Of a stretch of DNA of 53,888 bases, positions 7,221 through 12,745 are shown one piece after another. The stretch comes from a virus. The position numbers and the translations under genes were made by a program. The notes beneath the pieces are model-generated. The model ran no database searches and had not been told where the DNA came from. It was given only the letters and a program-made list of their open reading frames with translations. The first letter of the stretch is position 1. Each line of letters starts with the position of its first letter. The stretch is from positions 1-53,888 of IMG/VR virus record IMGVR_UViG_3300031578_000046. One strand, written 5' to 3'.

Positions 7221-7276
7221 GTACATAACACGCAATAAAGCACATTAAAACGATGCCTTATTGCTGTCCGTTGTAC
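7221..7276 (-). repeat. attC-like site 4 (short)
   Basis: 56 bp. It runs from GTACAACGG with arm GCAATAAGGC to arm GCTTTATTGC and core GTTATGTAC. The 234-bp stretch 7055-7286 otherwise holds only the promoter at 7082-7112. Confidence 0.75.
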
Positions 7277-7286
7277 GCAATAAAAA

Positions 7287-7493
7287 TTACTTACGTACTA
7301 GTATATTTAATGGTTCTTTGCCTTTTCCTATCAAATATTTATCTACCGCAATTGCAGCTTCTCTTTCTGTATCATAAGTTTTTCTGCAAACATTTGGCAG
7401 TGTTATCATCCAGTAATTTTTATCAGTAGTTTGAGCACACTGCTGTACATATTTGTATTTACTTTTTCCGTATTTTGTTGTCTGTTGTGCCAT
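7287..7493 (-). CDS. AP2-domain-like DNA-binding protein
   Basis: 68 aa from the ATG at 7493 (MAQQTTKYGK), 20 bases after core GTTGTAC. KYKYVQQ, then NYWMITLPNV, then KTYDTEREAAIAVDKYLIGK follows the AP2 pattern of three strands (W in strand 2) and a helix (TE-EAA-A-D). Phage AP2 domains bind DNA and often accompany HNH nucleases or act alone. One gene per cassette. Confidence 0.72.
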   Translation of the reverse strand: MAQQTTKYGKSKYKYVQQCAQTTDKNYWMITLPNVCRKTYDTEREAAIAVDKYLIGKGKEPLNILVRK

Positions 7494-7512
7494 AAGTCGT
7501 AATTTTAAAAGC

Positions 7513-7608
7513 GTACAACACGCTGTATAGTTAATAAGCCGGATAGTTTTGTGCGTTGATTTGGGGCTGTGTGGTCGGCTTACATAACCATACAGCCATC
7601 CATTATAA
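7513..7608 (-). repeat. attC-like site 5
   Basis: 96 bp. Left half starts ATAATGGATG at the stop of the next gene with arm GCTGTATGGTTATGTAAGCC. Right arm GGCTTATTAACTATACAGC ends in GTGTTGTAC. Confidence 0.85.
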
Positions 7609-7896
7609 ACAAGCGTAAATAAGCACACCTAAGATTAAACCAACTACAAAACCTACAATTCTGTTATTTATTGGATCGTTCCAAAAACGCCAGTTTATAA
7701 CATTTTGTAAATGCAAGCCGTTTGCGCTCGCATCAGCTTTCACAGCCGCACTATCTAAACTATCAAATACGGTGTCTTTAATCTCATCCCATATTTCAGG
7801 TTCGTGTTTTTTAATCAACCTTAATAATTTAAAGTAAGTTTCTCCATTCATTGAAACTCCGCTAATTGTCACTTTTACATCTTTAATATCTGCCAT
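7603..7896 (-). CDS. Chimeric cassette protein with C-terminal membrane helix
   Basis: 97 aa. Residues 1-65 are soluble and acidic/helical (ETYFKLLRLIKKHEPEIWDE) and lie between the arms of site 6. The right core GTTATA falls at about residue 66, after LHLQN. The cassette body then gives INWRFWND and one transmembrane helix (IVGFVVGLILGVLIYACL) at the C-terminus. No family known. The two halves look like independent modules joined at the core. Confidence 0.7.
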   Translation of the reverse strand: MADIKDVKVTISGVSMNGETYFKLLRLIKKHEPEIWDEIKDTVFDSLDSAAVKADASANGLHLQNVINWRFWNDPINNRIVGFVVGLILGVLIYACL

Positions 7897-7980
7897 CGCT
7901 CGGTTATTTATAATTTATATTCACGTTCATAATTTTGTGCTATTTTCAACAACGGCCAGCACTTACAAGTTGCCGTTAGC
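7695..7980 (-). repeat. attC-like site 6 with long interior
   Basis: Left half GCTAACGGCAACTTGTAAG at 7957-7980, followed by TGCTGGCC, pairs with right arm GGCTTGCATTTACAA and core GTTATAA at 7695-7722. The 286-bp span includes the start and first two-thirds of the gene at 7603-7896. Confidence 0.78.
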
Positions 7981-8281
7981 GGCAAGCTGGCCTCCACAAT
8001 TCAAATTTATCCATTAATCCGTCATCCCTCATCACCTTACCTACTCCTATATATTCAGCTTCTACCCAATCTATATTTCCTTTATATCTAATTCTATCAC
8101 CTATTTCTGGCTTTTCATCTTCAATATTCAGCCAGCCGCTAACATGCGGTATAGGTAATTTGCCGTCCTCCGATTTAAGTTTGTGCAAATCTGCCAAAAA
8201 ATTATCAACTAATTCTTTTGTTTCAAATCCTTCCAATGCTTTAGAAAGATTTTCATACTTTGTTATTAATTTCTGTATCAT
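7976..8281 (-). CDS. DUF551-like protein with shuffled N-terminus
   Basis: 101 aa. GWLNIEDEKPEIGDRIRYKG and the ending FELWRPACR match DUF551 (W-I-----LPE-G--V ... W-P). The core GTTAGC encodes Val-Ser immediately before the GW that opens the domain, at about residue 48. The 47 residues before it are helical and encoded between the arms of site 7. DUF551 is widespread in phages, of unknown function. The stop TAA lies in core GCTAAC. Confidence 0.82.
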   Translation of the reverse strand: MIQKLITKYENLSKALEGFETKELVDNFLADLHKLKSEDGKLPIPHVSGWLNIEDEKPEIGDRIRYKGNIDWVEAEYIGVGKVMRDDGLMDKFELWRPACR

Positions 8282-8361
8282 AATTTTTTTAAGTTAAGTA
8301 TTTCAATTCAAGTCTGGTGCGGTGCGTGGGGCAAACATACCCATACCGCCAGCCGTTAGGC
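8138..8361 (-). repeat. attC-like site 7 with long interior
   Basis: Left half GCCTAACGGCTGGCGGTATG with GGTATGTTTGCC pairs with right arm GGCAAATTACCTATACCGC and core GTTAGC. The span is 224 bp. Six extra bases sit next to the left core, as in attC spacer asymmetry. Confidence 0.85.
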
Positions 8362-8607
8362 ACAATGGTAAGTTGCACCTTTCTTCCATTCCTCCACACG
8401 CTTTTGTGCTGCCTCTAATGTTTTAAAGCTTTTACTAAATGGTTGTAGTATCGGCCAAGTTTGTATCACACCACCCCACGCATTTGTTCTGTACCAACTC
8501 CATTCTTTGCGTTTCCACCAAAGCATTCCTTTTTCTTCATATCCTCGTATTTGTATCTCAAATGCTCCGCAATATTCTCTAATTCTATATTCTACTTCTT
8601 TTTTCAT
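8356..8607 (-). CDS. Trp-rich cassette protein
   Basis: 83 aa. The first half (EYRIREYCGAFEIQIRGYEE) is beta-strand-like, then KGMLWWKRKEWSWYRTNAWG is Trp-rich, followed by a helix (FKTLEAAQKRVEEWKKG). This strand-helix pattern with a terminal amphipathic helix resembles small phage proteins of unknown role. The stop TAA falls in core GCCTAAC. The ATG follows core GTTAGGC of site 8. Confidence 0.75.
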   Translation of the reverse strand: MKKEVEYRIREYCGAFEIQIRGYEEKGMLWWKRKEWSWYRTNAWGGVIQTWPILQPFSKSFKTLEAAQKRVEEWKKGATYHCA

Positions 8608-8617
8608 AAACCACTGT

Positions 8618-8746
8618 GCCTAACAATAAATATAGCAAATAGCCAAGTTAGGCTTGTATTTGTCACTATTTGCATGTTTATAATCATTTTACTGTATTCA
8701 AAGTTTTGTGCTATTTATGGCTACTTGCCATATTATCAACATTAGC
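8618..8746 (-). repeat. attC-like site 8, duplicate of site 2
   Basis: 129 bp, nearly identical to 5707-5834 although the flanking genes are unrelated. Core GTTAGGC lies at the right end on the gene strand, and the left core has decayed to GCTAAT. Confidence 0.88.
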
Positions 8747-8748
8747 AA

Positions 8749-9000
8749 CTATAAATTGCCTTCAATAAATCTATCTACGTGTCTTTCTGGTATGTACAGG
8801 TGCATTTCCTCGTCCTCATTAATCCATTCACGAAAGGCAATTAACAGTTCCCTTCGGTTGCTAACAACGGGTATAGCAAATAATTTTACTATCTTTTCTG
8901 TGTAATTGTTAATACTTTCTTGTATTTCACCAATTGTATTATCTCTCTCGGTAATCTGATTCTCAAATTCAATTAATAATTTTTTTACTTCTTTTTTCAT
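8749..9000 (-). CDS. Chimeric helical cassette protein
   Basis: 83 aa. Residues 1-45 form a coiled-coil-like helix (LLIEFENQITERDNTIGEIQ) encoded between the arms of site 9. At about residue 46 the core GTTAGC encodes Val-Ser, after which the body begins NRRELLIAFREWINEDEE. Both halves are mostly helical and acidic. No known family. The stop TAG precedes the decayed core GCTAATG by three bases. Confidence 0.72.
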   Translation of the reverse strand: MKKEVKKLLIEFENQITERDNTIGEIQESINNYTEKIVKLFAIPVVSNRRELLIAFREWINEDEEMHLYIPERHVDRFIEGNL

Positions 9001-9061
9001 AATATAGTTTTTTAGTGTTTCAAATCCGTAAAATTACATTGCCATACCCAAAACGTTATAA
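8860..9061 (-). repeat. attC-like site 9 (start codon inside)
   Basis: Left half TATAACGTTTTGGGTATGGC with AATGTAATTTT pairs with right arm AAAATTATTTGCTATACCC and core GTTAGC. Span 202 bp. Confidence 0.84.
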
Positions 9062-9295
9062 AACATTTGCCAACCGCACTATTGTTGTCAATTTAATTTC
9101 TTCTTTTTTCAGTGGACATTCATTTGGGATATTTCCGTCACGGCTATTCTCGTGTGTTATTATCATACACTTGTATGGGTCTTTAAGCTTTTCAAAATAT
9201 GGATGACCACATTTCATAGCATTTCCTGATGTCGTGTAGAATGGACATTCATTCCAACATCCTTTTACTTTTTTGGTTTTCTTTATAATTTCCAT
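9056..9295 (-). CDS. Cys-rich probable zinc-binding cassette protein
   Basis: 79 aa. CWNECPFY, MKCGHPYF, YKCMII and NECPLKKEE provide five or six Cys and His in zinc-knuckle-like spacing (C-x3-C ... C-x-H ... C ... C). It is probably a small zinc protein, of a type common in phage accessory regions. The ATG lies 14 bases after core GTTATAA, and the stop TAA is in core TATAAC. Confidence 0.75.
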   Translation of the reverse strand: MEIIKKTKKVKGCWNECPFYTTSGNAMKCGHPYFEKLKDPYKCMIITHENSRDGNIPNECPLKKEEIKLTTIVRLANVL

Positions 9296-9308
9296 CGTTA
9301 AAAACGTT

Positions 9309-9435
9309 TTATAACAACGTATAAAATTAATTGCTACGTTATTGGGTTATTTAATGTATTTACTTTTAATCAATTTTTAGTAGTTTGCGAAAGTCGTGCA
9401 TCTAACACGCAACTAATCTTATACCAACGTTATAC
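9309..9435 (-). repeat. attC-like site 10
   Basis: 127 bp. GTATAACGTTGGTATAAG with ATTAGTTGC pairs with GCAATTAATTTTATAC and core GTTATAA. The sequence upstream of its left core (9431-9493) recurs at 50481-50543. Confidence 0.83.
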
Positions 9436-9493
9436 ACAAGCGTAAGAAAGTTTCGTTCATTTAATCAACACCTGTGCAACCTTGCCATAATTA
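9431..9493 (-). repeat. Dispersed repeat, copy shared with 50481-50543
   Basis: About 63 bp are nearly identical at the two places, covering the 3' ends of two unrelated genes plus the start of the attC-like left half. Exchange between islands 1 and 5 is the simplest explanation. Confidence 0.85.
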
Positions 9494-9679
9494 TTTTTTG
9501 CCTTCGCTCTTACAATTTTTCAAATTGTTTAGGAATTGGTTTAATGGTTCTTCCCAATGTTTAGCAAGTTTTTGAGAGCCGTTAACAGCTTTTACTAAAG
9601 TAGTGTCGGGCATCTTTAATTGTCGTTCTATTCCTCTAAGGCTTAACGAGTCTTTATTTTTTCTTAGCCATTCTAACAT
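9491..9679 (-). CDS. Small HTH-like cassette protein
   Basis: 62 aa. LSLRGIERQLKMPDTTLVKAV reads as a helix-turn-helix, and WEEPLNQFLNNL follows. It is possibly a transcription regulator or antitoxin-like protein. It is the second gene of a two-gene cassette: its ATG overlaps the stop of the upstream gene (ATGTTAG), so translation is probably coupled. Confidence 0.75.
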   Translation of the reverse strand: MLEWLRKNKDSLSLRGIERQLKMPDTTLVKAVNGSQKLAKHWEEPLNQFLNNLKNCKSEGKK

Positions 9680-10050
9680 GAAGCTCCGCTTAAATAGTTA
9701 GCCATATTGCATGTATCAAATAATGATGCAGGTTTTTTAATCCTTTCATTATTTTCTTCTAATCCTTTTAGGATCCATTCTAATTTTTGAATGTCTTGTA
9801 TTTGCTCCATTATCGTAATTCTGCCTTTACTTTCTCCTTCGCTACCAGTTTTATGAACTAAACACACAACACCACCAACCGAAACATAAGCACCTATTAT
9901 TTCATATTGGATTAAATCATCTTCAATATAATCAACCCAACCGCAACTACAATAAGCGTTTGTTTTTATACTATTATTAATAATACGCTCAGCCTCATTA
10001 CACATTAGCTTGATAAGGGCTTGTTTTGCTTCTTTAATTTCAGTTTTCAT
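9673..10050 (-). CDS. Unknown protein, first gene of a two-gene cassette
   Basis: 125 aa. N-terminal helices (KEAKQALIKLMCNEAERIIN) lead to a region with CSCGWVDYIEDD and IGAYVSVGGVVCL, then a helical C-terminus. Probably one alpha/beta domain of unknown family. The leader before the ATG contains two copies of an AATATCC-type motif (10072-10117), so this cassette may carry its own regulated promoter. Confidence 0.72.
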   Translation of the reverse strand: MKTEIKEAKQALIKLMCNEAERIINNSIKTNAYCSCGWVDYIEDDLIQYEIIGAYVSVGGVVCLVHKTGSEGESKGRITIMEQIQDIQKLEWILKGLEENNERIKKPASLFDTCNMANYLSGASC

Positions 10051-10071
10051 AATCTTAGTTTTTCGTTAAAC

Positions 10072-10117
10072 AATATCCAAATATAAGGGTAATATATTTA
10101 ATATCCTAATATAAAGG
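10072..10117 (-). promoter_or_regulatory. Tandem direct repeats with possible -7 element
   Basis: On the plus strand AATATCCAAATATAAGG (10072-10088) and AATATCCTAATATAAAGG (10100-10117) are near-identical and 28 bases apart. The first contains TATATTTG on the gene strand, an exact TAnnTTTG. They may be a promoter overlapped by regulator sites for the 9673-10050 gene. Confidence 0.5.
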
Positions 10118-10118
10118 T

Positions 10119-10286
10119 AAAAAAAGAACCCCTCCCTAAAAAATAATTATTACTTCCGTGTTTCAAATGTAGGTAAGTGATTAAACGCCAGTGTATAACA
10201 ACGCATAAAAATAAAAGCCTTTGGAAGCTTATTATTTCAAATTAACGTTGTAGTGTCGGCTTCAATTCTTATGCAAACCGTTAGGT
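10119..10286 (-). repeat. attC-like site 11 plus flank, duplicated at 51089-51255
   Basis: The site proper is 10195-10286, from ACCTAACGG with arm GCATAAGAATTGAAGCC to arm GGCTTTTATTTTTATGC and core GTTGTTA. About 76 further bases after the core are shared with 51089-51165. Past that point the two copies diverge into unrelated genes. Confidence 0.88.
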
Positions 10287-10496
10287 TTCATTTGCCACCG
10301 CCACACGGTTATCAGACTCCCACGCCTCAATTGCAAAATGCTGTGACCGTATGTAGTTTTCATGACTACGATAGCCACATTTAGAACATTCAAGCCTAAA
10401 AGCAACACCGTTAAACGAACTGCCATTGTCTCCACATTCTTTGTCTATTTCTGCTTCTCCTCCGCATTTTTTACATGGTATTTTTTCTGTACTCAT
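10281..10496 (-). CDS. Lar-like zinc-ribbon protein (possible restriction alleviation)
   Basis: 71 aa from the ATG at 10496 (MSTEKIPCKK). IPCKKCGGEAEI, a later ECSKCGYRS and the ending FAIEAWESDNR follow the Lar/PF14354 pattern (CPFCGG ... C-x2-CG ... A-EAWN-R). Lar of phage Rac alleviates type I restriction, but most family members are untested. It is carried in a single-gene cassette; the stop TAA is in core CCTAAC. Confidence 0.8.
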   Translation of the reverse strand: MSTEKIPCKKCGGEAEIDKECGDNGSSFNGVAFRLECSKCGYRSHENYIRSQHFAIEAWESDNRVAVANET

Positions 10497-10529
10497 AATC
10501 TTGTTTTTACCCCACCGCACAAAACGAAA

Positions 10530-10658
10530 ACCTAACAATTTATATATTGCAAATTTTTTAGTAATTGTAGGTGAGTGGTTATTAATTTATTTTATCTCTA
10601 ATTGTTAATTTATCTCATTCTGGTTGCAAAATTCGACAACATATAAGTTGCCGTTAGC
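10530..10658 (-). repeat. attC-like site 12
   Basis: 129 bp. GCTAACGGCAACTTATATG pairs with TATATAAATT and core GTTAGGT. Confidence 0.8.
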
Positions 10659-10670
10659 AGCCATACAAGG

Positions 10671-10847
10671 CTACTTTTCATATCTTATTGCTCTGTCTTT
10701 CATTATGTGCCCACACTCAATGCATGGCTTTTCAAACCACACTTTACCATCATGCTTACATCCTTTACATACAGTTATTTCAACCTTAGTAGTACGGCTG
10801 CTAACAATATGTTTAGGTAATTGGGATTTTGTGTTATCTTGTTTCAT
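10671..10847 (-). CDS. Small zinc-ribbon cassette protein starting inside attC-like site
   Basis: 58 aa, MKQDNTKSQLPKHIVSSRTT. The ATG at 10847 and the first 16 residues lie in site 13, and the core GTTAGC encodes the Val-Ser of HIVSS. The body has VCKGCKHDGKVWFEKPCIEC with two C-x2-C pairs, a zinc ribbon. Its own cassette has no upstream ATG before the zinc ribbon, so expression depends on the attC-borne start. Stop TAG at 10671. Confidence 0.76.
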   Translation of the reverse strand: MKQDNTKSQLPKHIVSSRTTKVEITVCKGCKHDGKVWFEKPCIECGHIMKDRAIRYEK

Positions 10848-10926
10848 TGCATTTCAATTTTAAGTTTATCAATATTTGGTAGGGTAGTGCAAGTAATCCC
10901 AACTACCCAAACACTCAACATTAGGG
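10800..10926 (-). repeat. attC-like site 13 (start codon inside)
   Basis: 127 bp. CCTAATGTTGAGTGTTTGGG with TAGTTGGGATT pairs with AATCCCAATTACCTAAAC and core GTTAGC. Confidence 0.87.
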
Positions 10927-10930
10927 CGAA

Positions 10931-11251
10931 TTAAGCCGACTTAATAAGTTTAAGGCTATCTTCACCAAAACCCGAAAAAGAATTGAAATTATAGCAGGTG
11001 TTTGCTTTTACAAATGCTTTCTGCCAAAGTTCCATCCCTTTGCTTCCAAGTACATATAATGGAGTTCCGTCACAATCTCTAACGCATCCAATTATATACA
11101 GTCTCATTCCTGCATATTCACAATCTTCATCCCAAGCTATAATTTCAACCAAGTCATCTACTTTATACTTGTGCTGTTTAGCGTTATTTTCTTCTCTATA
11201 AGTTTTCCCAGTTTTCGGGTTTTTAAGGTCTGCAATATTTATAAGTTCCAT
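10931..11251 (-). CDS. Cassette protein with SH3/KOW-like beta core
   Basis: 106 aa. KYKVDDLVEIIAWDEDCEYA, then MRLYIIGCVRDCDGTPLYVL looks like a small beta barrel similar to SH3/KOW-like folds. The C-terminus includes NFNSFSGFGEDSLKLI. Exact family unknown. It has its own ATG, 16 bases after core GTTAGGG, and the stop precedes core CCTAAT. Confidence 0.73.
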   Translation of the reverse strand: MELINIADLKNPKTGKTYREENNAKQHKYKVDDLVEIIAWDEDCEYAGMRLYIIGCVRDCDGTPLYVLGSKGMELWQKAFVKANTCYNFNSFSGFGEDSLKLIKSA

Positions 11252-11267
11252 ATCTAAAAATTAACTC

Positions 11268-11365
11268 GCCCTAACAATAAATAAACCCAATATGGCAGGG
11301 GCAAGGTTCTGCCATTGTTTAAAGTTCGGTAGGCTGCCAAACTGTGTTTATTAAAACCGTTGTGT
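11268..11365 (-). repeat. attC-like site 14
   Basis: 98 bp. ACACAACGG then AATAAACACAGTTTGGCA pairs with TGCCATATTGGGTTTATT and core GTTAGGGC. Confidence 0.86.
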
Positions 11366-11371
11366 GTAATA

Positions 11372-11665
11372 CTACTTACTAAGCTCAATTAAGCAATTCT
11401 TTAGTATTTCAAACGCATCCTCTTGCGCTGCTTCTGTTGTGGAAAATCCAGCCCCACGCTCACTCGGTTCATGCAAGCTTTCTTCTAACACTTGCAATGC
11501 TTTTTCGGCAGCATCTTCTATTGCGTTATCCACACGCTCACGCTCTTCAATTTCTTCCATAGCTATTCCATAACCTTCCCAGTTATCTACTCCAGCGCAT
11601 TCCAACGCACGCATTTTAGCTTCAATCAACTCTAATTCTTTTAATCTACTTTTTGAAATTTCCAT
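11372..11665 (-). CDS. Acidic helical cassette protein
   Basis: 97 aa, almost wholly helical and acidic: KSRLKELELIEAKMRALECA, MEEIEERERVDNAIED and EKALQVLEESLHE. No Trp-rich or Cys motif. Small acidic helical phage proteins can mimic DNA or bind host enzymes, but nothing specific supports that here. Base composition is visibly less AT-rich than the phage core. Confidence 0.72.
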   Translation of the reverse strand: MEISKSRLKELELIEAKMRALECAGVDNWEGYGIAMEEIEERERVDNAIEDAAEKALQVLEESLHEPSERGAGFSTTEAAQEDAFEILKNCLIELSK

Positions 11666-11697
11666 TTTATTTAAGTTTTGCGGCTTAAAGTACTACA

Positions 11698-11790
11698 CAC
11701 AACAACGTATATAGTTAAAAAGCCATGTTAATATTCGTTCATTTAATCAGCGTTTGCAGTTGGCTTTCAAACCATATACCAACGTTAGCG
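11698..11790 (-). repeat. attC-like site 15
   Basis: 93 bp. CCGCTAACGTTGGTATATGG with TTTGAAAGCCA pairs with TGGCTTTTTAACTATATAC and core GTTGTTG. Confidence 0.86.
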
Positions 11791-11797
11791 GTAATTG

Positions 11798-12178
11798 CTA
11801 CACCACTATCGGCTCTTCGCAAAATGGACATTCGCCAATCTGTATTACTTTTGTTTTGTAGAAGCTCCACGCACTAGCCCTATCAATTTCACTTTCGGTT
11901 ATTGGTGTATACCAGTTTCCAGAAACTTCGCCTGTAATATCATAATATCGTCCATTGTATTTAGTTATTACGTGGTCTTTTTCTTTGCTTATAAAAGCCT
12001 CACTTTCTGGGAAGAATGTTTTTAGCAACAAGTGAAATTGATAACACGCACCATTCATATAAATCATTTCAATATACCTATCTGTTTGGCGAAGTGCGTT
12101 AATAAACCGCAACATACCGCTAACAATACCTATATTTAATTGGGCGTTTACTGCCTCTTCAAACTCTTTTGCTTCCAT
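11798..12178 (-). CDS. Chimeric cassette protein with conserved DHVI-YYDITGE domain
   Basis: 126 aa. After 19 residues encoded within site 16, core GTTAGC (IGIVSG) opens the body. GACYQFHLLLKTFFPESEAF, then DHVITKYNGRYYDITGEV resembles a widespread phage and bacterial small domain of unknown function. The C-terminus has IGECPFCEEPIVV, a C-x2-C zinc-like tail. It has the same gene-site geometry as its neighbours. Confidence 0.76.
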   Translation of the reverse strand: MEAKEFEEAVNAQLNIGIVSGMLRFINALRQTDRYIEMIYMNGACYQFHLLLKTFFPESEAFISKEKDHVITKYNGRYYDITGEVSGNWYTPITESEIDRASAWSFYKTKVIQIGECPFCEEPIVV

Positions 12179-12245
12179 TTTGCTTTACTTTATATTGATA
12201 ATTTAGTGCTATTAATGCCCAACTAAACATAGCCGAGCCGTTAGC
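12119..12245 (-). repeat. attC-like site 16 (start codon inside)
   Basis: 127 bp. GCTAACGGCTCGGCTATG with TTTAGTTGGGC pairs with GCCCAATTAAATATAGG and core GTTAGC. The interior is related to that of site 20 at 18569-18696. Confidence 0.89.
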
Positions 12246-12251
12246 AAACAT

Positions 12252-12455
12252 TTATAAACCGAATCGTTCAGGTTTATAAATTTCGTGCTTCCAATCTTTT
12301 AAATGAGTTTCAGTACTCTTTTTAATTTTTGCGTGTGCAGGTATTTTTTGGTCAGTAAGCAAACATTCGAATATCAAGCCAGTAAATACCTTAGGAGCTG
12401 TATAGTCTTCTAACCAGTAAACTATTCCTATTTCTAAATTTTGTGTGTAGTGCAT
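12252..12455 (-). CDS. First cassette gene of island 1
   Basis: 67 aa from the ATG at 12455 (MHYTQNLEIG). A GTG in the core could add seven residues but is less likely. EIGIVYWLEDYTAPKVFTGL and LKDWKHEIYKPERFGL are unrecognised. The stop TAA lies 9 bases before core GCTAAC. Its two ends, without the middle, survive as the empty cassette at 5829-5857. Confidence 0.7.
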   Translation of the reverse strand: MHYTQNLEIGIVYWLEDYTAPKVFTGLIFECLLTDQKIPAHAKIKKSTETHLKDWKHEIYKPERFGL

Positions 12456-12468
12456 AATAAAACGATTT

Positions 12469-12505
12469 GCTAACACAACCTATACACCATAAAGCGATAT
12501 AGTAT
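12469..12505 (-). repeat. Half attC-like site at the 5' end of island 1
   Basis: Right arm and core only (GCTTTATGGTGTATAGG then GTGTTAGC). No matching left half is visible upstream, so this is the island boundary, comparable in position to attI or a secondary target. Confidence 0.6.
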
Positions 12506-12564
12506 TGTATTAAGATTAAACATTGTGCTCTTTTTGCTATGTCTATTTTTGGCATGAGTATTTT

Positions 12565-12705
12565 TTAATTTTTATTTATTAATAAGATATTATTTTTACC
12601 GGCTTCTTTACCTGCATAATAAAATTCTAAAAATTTAGTAAAAAATAACATATCAAATTCTTTTCGTGTAAATTTATTACTTATAGTTTCATAAACTTCG
12701 TCCAT
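12565..12705 (-). CDS. Small helical protein between DnaB and island 1
   Basis: 46 aa (MDEVYETISN...). Two amphipathic helices (FTRKEFDMLFFTKFLEFYYA) and a basic end. It lies 40 bases after dnaB in the same direction and shares core-phage AT-rich composition. Unrecognised. The 260 bases between dnaB and the first cassette hold this gene and the half site only. Confidence 0.55.
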   Translation of the reverse strand: MDEVYETISNKFTRKEFDMLFFTKFLEFYYAGKEAGKNNILLINKN

Positions 12706-12745
12706 AAATTTAGTTATATCAAAACATTATTTTTCTTCAAAAAAA

